Numbered from the stretch's first letter, positions 8,283 through 16,404 are shown. The stretch: DNA of 64,000 bases from JAIOZK01 sp964468645 (GCA_964468645.1 CAYXUU010000001.1:62001-126000); one strand, 5' to 3'. Numbers and translations: made by a program. The notes: generated by a model not told the origin, from the sequence alone.

Positions 8283-8927
8283 CTAAACCAACCTCAATTC
8301 CGCTGCCATCTTTCTGTTAACCAGTTCACCACCTCTATCACCAAAGTAATCCCTTGCGGAAGAGAATTCCCAACCGGTCATTTCCTTTACCAACCCGGCT
8401 GAAACAGGATTATTATGGATGTAATCAAAACATAATTTTGGGTATTGTTTTTCCGGGATATTGATATTAATACTGGTACCAAATGCAGTTTGAAACCAGG
8501 AAGGGCTTAAACCTCTATGGCAATTTATACATTCCGCCTTTGTTTTAGCCTGAAATAGGGAACCTGAAATATCTTCCTGGTTTTGAACAGCTCTTGAGTA
8601 CGATCTAAGCAATATACCGATTGAGTTATTTAAGGTGCGGGTTTTCTGGCTGTTAGTGATCGGATGACTCAAAGTCATCCGATCACTAACCTCACCCCGG
8701 GTCATTCGATTACTTTCTTCAGACACTTTAATACTTGTATGCTTTACCCTTATTATCAAATGGAAGTGATTCGGCATAAGACACCATGCCAGTATATCAC
8801 AATAAGGCAATATGTGTTTTCTGATTTTACGGAGGAAAAAAATATAGTTCTCATGATTAAAGAAAACCTTGCAGGAATTATTTCCGCGATTGTAAATGTG
8901 GTATAGATAATCCGTTTCGAGATGCAT
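8283..8927 (-). CDS. REP-associated tyrosine transposase (RAYT, Y1/HUH family)
   Basis: 214 residues, single-strand DNA transposase of the IS200/IS605-like Y1 superfamily. The HUH metal motif is HFH at 54-56 (CLMPNHFHLII), the catalytic Tyr is probably Tyr110 in LLRSYSRAVQNQ, and the family segments GSLFQAKTKAEC and YIHNNPVSAGLV follow. It sits between two clusters of matching palindromes (8085-8271 and 8984-9418), as known RAYTs do, and has no terminal inverted repeats of its own. Residues about 80-92 are encoded by a copy of the same palindrome (8652-8690), placed in frame between the HUH strand and the catalytic helix. The product may still be active because that loop varies in length in the family. 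Confidence 0.92.
   Translation of the reverse strand: MHLETDYLYHIYNRGNNSCKVFFNHENYIFFLRKIRKHILPYCDILAWCLMPNHFHLIIRVKHTSIKVSEESNRMTRGEVSDRMTLSHPITNSQKTRTLNNSIGILLRSYSRAVQNQEDISGSLFQAKTKAECINCHRGLSPSWFQTAFGTSININIPEKQYPKLCFDYIHNNPVSAGLVKEMTGWEFSSARDYFGDRGGELVNRKMAAELRLV
8652..8690. repeat. Perfect REP palindrome inside the RAYT coding sequence
   Basis: Two 18-bp arms (GTTAGTGATCGGATGACT and its exact complement) around a CAA loop: 39 bp, or 13 codons, in frame with the transposase. A decayed half-copy (GGTCATTCGATTAC) follows at about 8699-8713. This is the most symmetrical copy of the family in the window. Confidence 0.93.
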
Positions 8928-8983
8928 ATTATTTAGAATTAAGTGAATAGAAAGATTACCGGTGCAATATTGATTCTTCTTTT

Positions 8984-9418
8984 ACTGATCCGATGACTTA
9001 GAGTCATCGGACCAGGGGGCCGAGCTCTCTGTATCTGATCAGTAAAACACCATCGGTTATATAGTTATTAATACTTTTCACCTCAGAAATGTTCCCCCTA
9101 TAAGAGGAAAAACCTTATAAAAATTGCAAATGCCTGGAATAAATTGGGGATTATTTTGTATTCGTTTTGAAAATGGTTGGTTTTGTAACTGGTCCGATGA
9201 CCCGGAGTCATCGGATCAGGGATGCCAGCCTACCACTGATCGGATGACTATTGTTCATCCGACCAGTTGGACCCGGTCTATATGTAACTGGTTCGATGAC
9301 CTGGAGTCATCGGATCAGGGAATCCCCGCCTACCGCTGATCGGATGACTAAAGATCATCCGACCAGTAATTAAGATCTGTATGATACTGATCCGATGAAC
9401 TCAGAGTCATCGGATCAG
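8984..9418. repeat. REP/BIME-like palindrome array, right cluster (6 copies)
   Basis: Copies at 8984-9015 (B), 9188-9219 (B), 9235-9267 (A), 9287-9318 (B), 9335-9367 (A) and 9386-9418 (B). From 9188 on they alternate A/B with spacers of 15-19 bp. The last copy ends 5 bp before the lysS stop codon, so it lies in the lysS 3' untranslated region and could act as a hairpin terminator or mRNA stabiliser. Apart from these palindromes and 9016-9187, where nothing coding is seen, the gap 8928-9423 is empty. Confidence 0.92.
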
Positions 9419-9423
9419 CAAAT

Positions 9424-11136
9424 TCATTGAATCCACTTCTTAACCTCATCAATTTGCAGAGCAGGCGTGTCAAGTTTTTTCTTTTTACGCATGCCATTGA
9501 GGTCATTAAAAAGTTTGTTTGGATTTGCATCTTTTAATGTTTCGATGGTAGGGAAACCCATTTCCCTGATAACCGGTATCCATATTTCCGGAATTCCCAG
9601 GTCTTTATATTCCTGATCGGTAGCCTCAGCTATTTTCTTCTCGGGCCTCATCTGTGGAAACAATAAAACATCCTGGATTGAATGTGAGTTGGTCATGGTC
9701 ATGGCCAGACGGTCAATACCTATTCCCAGCCCTGCAGTTGGCGGCATACCATATTCAATGGCCCGCAGAAAATCCTCATCCAGAACCATTGATTCCTGAT
9801 CGCCTCTTTTACCAAGTTCAAGCTGTTGCTCAAAACGTTTACGCTGGTCAACAGGATCATTCAGTTCAGAGAATGCATTACATAGTTCTTTTCCGTTACA
9901 GATAGCCTCGAAGCGTTCAACCAATCCATCTTTATCCCTGTGCTTTTTAGCAAGTGGCGACATTTCAACCGGATAATCGGTGATGAAAGTAGGTTGTATC
10001 AGGTTGGGTTCACAGGCTTCTCCGAAAATTTCGTCTATAAGCTTTCCTTTGCCCATACTCGGATCAATCTCCACACCGACCTTTTTCGCCAATTCAGCAA
10101 GCTCATTTTCGCTCATACCATCAATTTTTACGCCGGTATATTCCTCAATAATCCCATACATGGAAGATCTTTTCCATGGCCGTTTAAAATCGATTTCCTG
10201 ACCACCAACCTTTAACAGTGTTGTGCCATGCAGATCCAGCGCTATTTTTTCAACCATTTCCTCAACCAGAGCCATCATCCAATCGTAATCTTTATAGGCA
10301 ACGTATAACTCCATTTGCGTAAACTCCGGGTTGTGATAACGATCCATTCCTTCGTTGCGGAAATCTTTTGAGAATTCATAAACGCCTTCAAAACCACCAA
10401 CGATCAAGCGCTTTAAATAGAGCTCATTGGCAATCCTCAGGTATAATGTCATGTCGAGTGTATTGTGAAAGGTTTTGAAAGGCCTGGCTGCTGCACCACC
10501 GTACAGGGGTTGTAAAACAGGGGTCTCAACTTCGAGGTAGCCTTTGGTGTTTAAAAAATCACGCATGGAATTAATGAGTAGGGCACGTTTTTCAAAAGTC
10601 TCTTTTACCATCGGATTAACAATCAGGTCAAGATAACGTTGCCTGTACCTTTGCTCGGGATCCGTAAAAGCATCCCAGGTTTTCCCCTCTTTCTCCTTTA
10701 CAACAGGTAGTGGTTTGAGTGATTTGGCAAGAAGCTTATATTCTTTTACATGTATCGTAACCTCACCCATCTGCGTGATAAAAACATATCCGCTAACACC
10801 AATTATATCACCGATATCAAGCAGTCTCTTAAAAACAATATTATACATGGTTTTGTCTTCATCAGGGCAAATCTCATCCCGCTTAAAGTAAAGCTGGATT
10901 CTTCCTGTGGCATCCTGTATTTCGGTAAATGCGGCGGCACCCATAATACGCCTGCTCATAATACGGCCTGCAATTGAAATATCCTGATAAAGTGTATTAT
11001 CATCTTCAAAATTGTCAAGAATTTCTTTGGTAGTTACATTTACCGGAAATGTTTCAGCCGGGTATGGATCAACACCTAATTTTTCTAATTCTGCCAGTGA
11101 ATTTCTTCTGATAACCTCCTGTTCACTCAGTGCCAT
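9424..11136 (-). CDS. lysS: Lysyl-tRNA synthetase (class II)
   Basis: 570 residues. Charges tRNA-Lys with lysine in the cytosol. An N-terminal OB-fold anticodon-binding domain (about 55-150, ISIAGRIMSRRIMGAAAF) is followed by the class II catalytic core: motif 1 region FLNTKGYLEVETPVLQ, motif 2 FRNEGMDRYHNPEFTQME and motif 3 GLGIGIDRLAMTMT. It is about 65 residues longer than the E. coli enzyme because of a C-terminal extension (after about 505), as in other Bacteroidota LysS. A -7 box (11161-11168) lies 24 bp upstream of the ATG, directly next to the palindrome at 11172-11205. The stop codon abuts the last REP palindrome. Confidence 0.97.
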   Translation of the reverse strand: MALSEQEVIRRNSLAELEKLGVDPYPAETFPVNVTTKEILDNFEDDNTLYQDISIAGRIMSRRIMGAAAFTEIQDATGRIQLYFKRDEICPDEDKTMYNIVFKRLLDIGDIIGVSGYVFITQMGEVTIHVKEYKLLAKSLKPLPVVKEKEGKTWDAFTDPEQRYRQRYLDLIVNPMVKETFEKRALLINSMRDFLNTKGYLEVETPVLQPLYGGAAARPFKTFHNTLDMTLYLRIANELYLKRLIVGGFEGVYEFSKDFRNEGMDRYHNPEFTQMELYVAYKDYDWMMALVEEMVEKIALDLHGTTLLKVGGQEIDFKRPWKRSSMYGIIEEYTGVKIDGMSENELAELAKKVGVEIDPSMGKGKLIDEIFGEACEPNLIQPTFITDYPVEMSPLAKKHRDKDGLVERFEAICNGKELCNAFSELNDPVDQRKRFEQQLELGKRGDQESMVLDEDFLRAIEYGMPPTAGLGIGIDRLAMTMTNSHSIQDVLLFPQMRPEKKIAEATDQEYKDLGIPEIWIPVIREMGFPTIETLKDANPNKLFNDLNGMRKKKKLDTPALQIDEVKKWIQ

Positions 11137-11160
11137 TGTAATGTCAGTTTAAAATTTGTG

Positions 11161-11168
11161 CAAAGATA
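11161..11168 (-). promoter_or_regulatory. -7 promoter box for lysS
   Basis: TATCTTTG on the minus strand, 24 bp before the ATG. The inverted repeat 11172-11205 begins 3 bp upstream, so it covers the region where a -33 element would be. Confidence 0.6.
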
Positions 11169-11171
11169 GAG

Positions 11172-11205
11172 AAAGGTTGCCAACCTTAAAAGGTTGGCAA
11201 CCTTT
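11172..11205. repeat. GGTTGCCAACC-type inverted repeat, copy 1
   Basis: A perfect 16-bp inverted repeat (AAAGGTTGCCAACCTT, AA, then its complement). Each arm is itself nearly palindromic. It overlaps the 3' end of the methyltransferase gene and lies beside the lysS promoter. Related copies are at 11660-11692 and 62481-62530. Confidence 0.9.
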
Positions 11206-11509
11206 TGATCTCTAATGAAAAAAGATTTTTAAAACACAATCCAAATCCAAGTAATAAAATAAACATTCCAACGCACATTGGATTTCTGATCCAGGAGAAT
11301 GTACCGTCTTTCATTAGAACGGTAGATTCTTTGATCATGATTGTTGTTTTATATTTACTGAATAATCGTCTGGTTTTACCCATAATTCCAAACCCGAAGA
11401 GAGCAATCAAAATACCGATCAGGTTAAAAGGATAGGGGATGATATTGTACACAGGTAATAAGAAGTAAAACAGCACGATAAGAATGGCACTGACAAATAC
11501 AAAAAACAT
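11186..11509 (-). pseudogene. C-terminally clipped isoprenylcysteine/phospholipid methyltransferase-like membrane protein
   Basis: 107 residues with three hydrophobic helices and the segment FSWIRNPMCVGMFILLLGFGL, which matches the RNPMY.G motif of the ICMT/PEMT-like integral membrane methyltransferase family. Members usually run to 140-200 residues, with a further catalytic E..L...FG..Y..Y..V.R region after this point. Here the frame runs into the inverted repeat 11172-11205 after Leu-Glu; the last residues (RLPTF) and the stop codon are repeat sequence. The gene therefore appears truncated by the element and is probably inactive. No clear promoter was seen; the start is the ATG at 11507-11509. 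Confidence 0.65.
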
Positions 11510-11580
11510 TGGGTTAACTAATAATTAATTCATGTCTTTGGAAATTTATAGCTAATATATGCACTATATTACTATCAGCA

Positions 11581-11640
11581 TTTTAATCTCGCCTATGGGG
11601 AAATGAGGATTAATTTCCCCGTTCTTTTGGGCGATTAAAA
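11581..11640. repeat. Two-tier inverted repeat (TTTTAATCTCGCC type), copy 1
   Basis: Outer arms TTTTAATCTCGCCTA and TGGGCGATTAAAA enclose an inner hairpin GGGGAAAT/ATTTCCCC. A relative with the same opening and the same inner plan is at 46517-46585. It lies in the 200-bp gap between the clipped methyltransferase and lipA. No coding potential. Confidence 0.7.
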
Positions 11641-11659
11641 TAATTCATACTACCGGAAA

Positions 11660-11692
11660 AAGGTTGCCAACCCTCGAAGGGCTGGCAACCTT
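11660..11692. repeat. GGTTGCCAACC-type inverted repeat, copy 2
   Basis: AAGGTTGCCAACCCT, CGA, AGGGCTGGCAACCTT: 15-bp arms with one mismatch. It ends 8 bp before the lipA -7 box, so as at lysS it occupies the upstream promoter region. Confidence 0.88.
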
Positions 11693-11700
11693 AAAAACGC

Positions 11701-11708
11701 TAACTTTG
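11701..11708 (+). promoter_or_regulatory. -7 promoter box for lipA-lipB
   Basis: TAACTTTG matches TAnnTTTG. Only 4 bp separate it from the lipA ATG (11713), so transcription would begin at or next to the start codon and give a leaderless mRNA. Confidence 0.55.
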
Positions 11709-11712
11709 CACC

Positions 11713-12573
11713 ATGGAAAGAAAAGTGCAGAAAGGCAGGATAAAACCGGACTGGCTGAAGATCAGGGTGCCAGCCGGGAAGTCTTATACCGGCTTAAAAG
11801 ATATCGTTAAAAACAATAAACTTCATACGATTTGCAGTTCCGGTAAATGTCCTAATATGGGTGAATGCTGGGGAAGAGGAACGGCTACCTTGATGATCCT
11901 AGGAGACATTTGTACAAGATCATGTAAGTTCTGTGCTGTTAAGACGGGCAAACCAAACGCAGTAGATCTTGCAGAACCGGAAAGAGTAGCCAATTCCGTA
12001 AAACTAATGGGCCTTAAACATGTTGTTCTAACTTCGGTTGACAGGGACGACCTGCCTGATGGTGGGGCATCGATATGGGCAGAAACCATCAGGAGGATTA
12101 AGGAGGTTATGCCCGGGACAACGATAGAATCACTGATACCGGATTTTGACGGGCAGAAATCTTTACTGGATATGGTTATTGATGCAAAACCGGAAGTAAT
12201 ATCACATAACCTGGAAACGGTAAAGCGATTAACACCCAGGATCAGAAGCAGGGCTGTTTATCATAAAAGCCTTGAAGTGATCAGGTATATTTCTGAAGTC
12301 GGTGTTCGTTCCAAATCTGGTATTATGCTTGGATTGGGTGAAACGGAAAAAGAGATCAATCAAACCATGGATGATTTAATTGATACGGGATGTGAAGTGT
12401 TTACAATAGGCCAATACCTGCAACCGACAAAATTGCATTTACCGGTTGTGGAATATATTACCCCTGAACAATTTGAAAAATACAGAAAAACGGGATTGGA
12501 AAAAGGTTTCAGATATGTGGAGAGCAGTCCACTGGTCAGATCATCATACCATGCCGAAAAACATGTATATTAA
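11713..12573 (+). CDS. lipA: Lipoyl synthase
   Basis: 286-residue radical SAM enzyme that inserts two sulfurs into protein-bound octanoyl groups to make the lipoyl cofactor of 2-oxoacid dehydrogenases and the glycine cleavage system. Both iron-sulfur sites are visible: the auxiliary cluster Cys at 41, 46 and 52 (CSSGKCPNMGEC) and the radical SAM CxxxCxxC at 67, 71 and 74 (CTRSCKFC). The C-terminal RSSYHAE motif carries the conserved Arg-Ser-Ser. lipB follows 3 bp later, so they form an operon for the endogenous lipoylation route. Confidence 0.97.
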   Translation: MERKVQKGRIKPDWLKIRVPAGKSYTGLKDIVKNNKLHTICSSGKCPNMGECWGRGTATLMILGDICTRSCKFCAVKTGKPNAVDLAEPERVANSVKLMGLKHVVLTSVDRDDLPDGGASIWAETIRRIKEVMPGTTIESLIPDFDGQKSLLDMVIDAKPEVISHNLETVKRLTPRIRSRAVYHKSLEVIRYISEVGVRSKSGIMLGLGETEKEINQTMDDLIDTGCEVFTIGQYLQPTKLHLPVVEYITPEQFEKYRKTGLEKGFRYVESSPLVRSSYHAEKHVY

Positions 12574-12576
12574 TAA

Positions 12577-13284
12577 ATGGGAGTAAAAGTACAGTATAAA
12601 GATCTTGGATTAATTGACTATAAAGTGGCCTGGGATTACCAGGAAGCCTTATTCAATATGGCCGTAAAAGCCAAAAACACCAGCCATAAGTATTCTGAGG
12701 CTTCTGAAAAAATGCCAAAAAACCATCTGATTTTTTGTGAGCATCCACATGTATTTACACTGGGTAAAAGTGGCCAGGAAAACAATCTGCTGATTGACAG
12801 GGATCTGCTTCGAAAACACAATGCCACTTATTACAGAACAAACAGGGGAGGGGACATCACCTATCATGGGCCAGGCCAGATTGTTGGATATCCCATTCTT
12901 GACCTGGAGAGTTTTAAAATGGGTGTTAAGGATTATATTTTCAAAATAGAAGAGGTGGTTATCAGGACGCTGGTTGATTTTGGAATTACATCTGAAAGAC
13001 TGAAAGGTGCAACCGGTGTCTGGCAGGACACCAAGAACCCTTTAAAGGCACGAAAAATCTGTGCCATTGGTGTAAAAGTCAGCAGATATATTACCATGCA
13101 TGGTTTTGCATTTAATGTGAATACAGACCTGTCTTATTATAATCTGATTAATCCCTGTGGTTTTACTGACAAGGGGATAAGCTCTCTTGAAAAAGAACTG
13201 GGCAGAACCATCGATATTGGGTCTGTTAAAGAAATCCTTAAAAAGAAATTCTCGCAGGTGTTTGGTGTCGAAATATGTGAGTAA
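12577..13284 (+). CDS. lipB: Octanoyltransferase
   Basis: 235 residues. Transfers octanoyl from acyl carrier protein to the lipoyl domains of dehydrogenase subunits, giving LipA its substrate. Family motifs are RGGDITYHGPGQIVGYPI (90-107), the catalytic Lys160 (KARKICAIGVKV) and the nucleophilic Cys194 (INPCG). It starts 3 bp after the lipA stop and ends 4 bp from the convergent recO stop, with no room for a conventional terminator. Confidence 0.96.
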   Translation: MGVKVQYKDLGLIDYKVAWDYQEALFNMAVKAKNTSHKYSEASEKMPKNHLIFCEHPHVFTLGKSGQENNLLIDRDLLRKHNATYYRTNRGGDITYHGPGQIVGYPILDLESFKMGVKDYIFKIEEVVIRTLVDFGITSERLKGATGVWQDTKNPLKARKICAIGVKVSRYITMHGFAFNVNTDLSYYNLINPCGFTDKGISSLEKELGRTIDIGSVKEILKKKFSQVFGVEICE

Positions 13285-13288
13285 CGGC

Positions 13289-14011
13289 CTATTCAAGTAC
13301 TTCCCGCAACACCTGATGTGATTTAATATTTCCGAAGCCAGGAAGATGAAAGGCATAATAATCAAGCAAGCCTGTAACCAGCTGATGTCGCTCCGATCCG
13401 GAAAGAGAGACCTTTTTCAGATCTTTGAATTGTGTATGGGTCAGCTTGTAAAGCAGGCTGCTTAATTCAGGCGTAAGACTGTGTTTTTCGAGAATCGGTT
13501 TCTCTTCAAATTCTCCCTCCAGAAGGTTGAAATATTTTTGTTTTCCGGTATAATTTTGTCTCGGATAAAAGCCAAGATATTTTGATAAGCGGATTAAGAA
13601 CAAAACATGAAAGTTTACAGGATCAGGTATGTCGTCCAATATTTCTAATGAATCGAATATAAATTCAAATAAATCCTGATCAGCCCCTTCTTCACGAATG
13701 GATTTATAGAGTATTTCATTAAGAAAAATCAGAACAGAGCTTTTAACTACATCAAACGGTATTTGTTTGTATTGATGAAACATTCTGATCTCTTTGATGT
13801 TCTGAATATCTGACTTTTCTTTTTTATAGACAATAAGGTCAACAAGGTTTAAATTTTGTAATATCCCGGCTTTAATTTTTGACCCGGATTTCCTGACCCC
13901 CCTGATCATATAAGTTTGAAGGCCGAATAACTCGGTATAGATTTTTACAATAAGGCTTGTTTCCGAGTATTTGGTTTGGTGTAATACAATCCCTCTTGTT
14001 TGATGAAGCAT
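13289..14011 (-). CDS. recO: DNA repair protein RecO
   Basis: 240 residues. The N-terminal OB fold starts with the family signature LHQTRGIVLHQTKYSETSLIV and continues FGLQTYMIRGVRKSG, followed by the helical RecO C domain. RecO mediates RecA loading in the RecFOR gap-repair pathway and anneals single strands. The Cys4 zinc finger found in many RecO proteins is not apparent in the C-terminal part, which is common in Bacteroidota. Start is the ATG at 14009-14011. The gene lies 11 bp downstream of the porZ-like gene end on the same strand? No: porZ-like 14023-16404 is upstream on the minus strand, so recO could be its second cistron. Confidence 0.93.
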   Translation of the reverse strand: MLHQTRGIVLHQTKYSETSLIVKIYTELFGLQTYMIRGVRKSGSKIKAGILQNLNLVDLIVYKKEKSDIQNIKEIRMFHQYKQIPFDVVKSSVLIFLNEILYKSIREEGADQDLFEFIFDSLEILDDIPDPVNFHVLFLIRLSKYLGFYPRQNYTGKQKYFNLLEGEFEEKPILEKHSLTPELSSLLYKLTHTQFKDLKKVSLSGSERHQLVTGLLDYYAFHLPGFGNIKSHQVLREVLE

Positions 14012-14022
14012 TGTGTGTGTGG

Positions 14023-16404
14023 CTAATTTATAAACAGGATCTTGGTAACAATGGTTTGAGATCCGTCATCATTACTAACAAAAACCAGATATACCCCTGT
14101 ATCGGCTTTTCTTCCGTCAAGGCTTTTTCCGTTCCATACAGCCTGACCACCAAGTGAACGGGTTTCATAAATAAGATTACCGCTGATATCGGTTATTTTG
14201 ACATTCGCATCTTTAACCAGCCCTTTTATACCGATGGTACCGGTATAACCTTCCCTTACAGGATTGGGATAGGCATAAACATCCTGAAACTCATCCTTTG
14301 CAGGAGTTGCTTCGCTTCTGAATGAAATGATCCCTTTAGAAGTTCCAATAAACACCTCACCCTCATCATTAATAGCAATGCCTGATACAAGATTGGAAAA
14401 CAACGGACTGTTCTCTTCAGTAAAATGGTAAATCTCGGTCATGCCATCTTCTGAGAGACAAAATACACCGGCTCCGTCTGTGCCTATCCATTTGTTATTA
14501 TCACCATCGATGGTGATGCATTTTACAAATTCATTTTCAAGCAGAATATCCCCTAATCCTGATCCATCGTTTCTTGGAATGATAATACGCTGGGCATCGT
14601 AGTCCCCTCCACCAAAGACATTTTCCGGTGTGTAAACAACCGAGACGCCATCGTCGCTGCCTATCCAGATTTCACCATCCTGATCTTCGGCCAGGCAGAA
14701 AAGTTTATTACCCGGTATATTCCCCGAACCCGGGCTGTTTGTTAAACCCTTAACCCTGTCATCAGAAGGATCTTCGATGGTGTTATTATCATTAAAAACA
14801 ATAATAAAGGTGGAATTCTCAATCGTTTTCCTTTTCAATATCCATTTTTGATTATAGGAATCTACAAGCACATTTCCAATATCTATCGAACTGTATGAAG
14901 AACCCAGGTTATAAGCATACCACTCACCATTTTCTGATCCGTCGTTTATTCTGACTGAAAGTATTTTCGGGGCTCCGGAATTTGCAATCCAGAGGTTACC
15001 ATAACTATCATAATCCAGCCCTGTAACCGCAATGGCATTTGCTGCCTGCCAGAGTTGCAGGGAACTATTCTCATCATCGTATAAATTAGCAACCTCGTTG
15101 TTCCTGAATTCAACAAGAGCGGTGTCGTTTCTGAAAGCTCCGGCAAAAATATGATCAGGGTCAAAAGGATCAGCTGCAAGGGTAATAAAATCATGTATGC
15201 CTGCTAATTCCGGCGTGGAGGCGGTATAGAACTGATGCCAGCTTTCGTCTTCAAAAAGGGAAACTCCCTGAATATTGAAACTTGCCCCCCAGACATCGTT
15301 CTTACCCCCGGGGGCAATCCAGATGTTATCTGCAGCATTGATCATTGTGAACACATCAATGCCAGAAGGCCCAACAGGCATAATCGATTCAGCAGCAACA
15401 GTCCATTCACTGACTTTTACCAGGCCATATCTTTTATCGGCAATCCAGACAAAATCTTCGTTATCTACAACAGCTTCATAAGGGTTTACACTTAAAAAAT
15501 GCCCCGGATTATTCCTGTCAGGCAATGAGTTGATATTATATAGAAGGCTAAGGCCCTGATCATAAACAAGCACACGGTATAAATTCGAGACCAGCAAATA
15601 ATCTTTTGAGATGTTCAAATTGTTATTAGTACTGAAAAACTGATCATTAAAATAATCCCAGGTGTTTTCGTTGTACAAATAAAGGGTATCGCTTGCCTGA
15701 CCGGAGAACTTGATATTTGTAATAATTTTCCCCTGATAATTAGCGATCAGGTTATGTTCATTATTAGGATGGGGTGATGACTGAAGCTTCGACCAGGCTG
15801 CGAAATCGGCAAGATTAGGATGATCTGCTGAAGCAAAGAATATTCCCTCTTCCGTTGCAGCATAAAAGGAACTATGGGTTGATGTAAAATCAAACACTTC
15901 TATCTGACTGCCATTGGGGCCGATAAAATAGGTATCCTTAATCTCTTCCTTAATAAGGTCCATAACCACGATTCCAAATCCACAGGAGATATAAGCGAGG
16001 TTATCAAGAAAATAAATATCGTTAATGACTTTCTTCCCGATAATATTTGCCCTTTTAATCTCAGGCATATTGATGATTTCGCCATCGTGAAGGAGATCAA
16101 CATTTGCATTTGAATAGGCAATGAATAAAATATCCAGTTCTTCAGAGTACTTCATGGTACTGATTCCAAAATCAGACAAACCGTTGATCTTATTCAACGT
16201 ATGTAGGCTGTTATCCTCTTTATTCAGGTAAAAAAGGCTGTATGGAGTAGCACAATAAGCCTTATCGTCAAGGATAGATACGGCAATGCAATTATTGTAC
16301 GGAAGATGAGCCCGCCATTGCCCGATCCCAATTCCCTGTGAATATATTTCCGAACATAAAAATCCCAGCACCAACAGGGAGAAAAAGTATTTACGAAGTT
16401 TCAT
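14023..16404 (-). CDS. porZ: PorZ-like T9SS component: beta-propeller protein with T9SS sorting domain
   Basis: 793 residues: signal peptide (about 1-22), two seven-bladed-type propeller regions built of two-component-regulator-propeller strands (for example NKINGLSDFGISTMKYSEELD, DGEIWIGSDDGVSVVY, NNKWIGTDGAGVFCL), and a C-terminal type A sorting domain beginning YAYPNPV. The start IGQWRAHLPYNN and the NANVDLLHDGEI region match PorZ, the cell-surface T9SS subunit that helps deliver the A-LPS anchor to the attachment complex. It precedes recO on the same strand with an 11-bp gap, so they may be co-transcribed. The assignment to PorZ is from remembered family pattern; a generic propeller protein is the alternative. 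Confidence 0.75.
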   Translation of the reverse strand: MKLRKYFFSLLVLGFLCSEIYSQGIGIGQWRAHLPYNNCIAVSILDDKAYCATPYSLFYLNKEDNSLHTLNKINGLSDFGISTMKYSEELDILFIAYSNANVDLLHDGEIINMPEIKRANIIGKKVINDIYFLDNLAYISCGFGIVVMDLIKEEIKDTYFIGPNGSQIEVFDFTSTHSSFYAATEEGIFFASADHPNLADFAAWSKLQSSPHPNNEHNLIANYQGKIITNIKFSGQASDTLYLYNENTWDYFNDQFFSTNNNLNISKDYLLVSNLYRVLVYDQGLSLLYNINSLPDRNNPGHFLSVNPYEAVVDNEDFVWIADKRYGLVKVSEWTVAAESIMPVGPSGIDVFTMINAADNIWIAPGGKNDVWGASFNIQGVSLFEDESWHQFYTASTPELAGIHDFITLAADPFDPDHIFAGAFRNDTALVEFRNNEVANLYDDENSSLQLWQAANAIAVTGLDYDSYGNLWIANSGAPKILSVRINDGSENGEWYAYNLGSSYSSIDIGNVLVDSYNQKWILKRKTIENSTFIIVFNDNNTIEDPSDDRVKGLTNSPGSGNIPGNKLFCLAEDQDGEIWIGSDDGVSVVYTPENVFGGGDYDAQRIIIPRNDGSGLGDILLENEFVKCITIDGDNNKWIGTDGAGVFCLSEDGMTEIYHFTEENSPLFSNLVSGIAINDEGEVFIGTSKGIISFRSEATPAKDEFQDVYAYPNPVREGYTGTIGIKGLVKDANVKITDISGNLIYETRSLGGQAVWNGKSLDGRKADTGVYLVFVSNDDGSQTIVTKILFIN

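Noticed and set aside
8664..8906. 80-codon ORF antisense to the RAYT gene
   Set aside because: Shadow of the transposase gene; no family resemblance.
9124..9339. 71-codon plus-strand ORF with repeated DDPESSDQG peptide
   Set aside because: It is a translation of the palindromes themselves, and the repeated peptide follows from the repeated DNA.
8085..9418. Regularly spaced repeats resembling a CRISPR array
   Set aside because: The repeats are palindromes in alternating orientation with recurring spacers, a RAYT gene lies between them and no cas gene is present; they fit REP/BIME elements.
15235..15495. Overlapping plus-strand ORFs inside the PorZ-like gene
   Set aside because: Shadow frames opposite a well-supported propeller protein.
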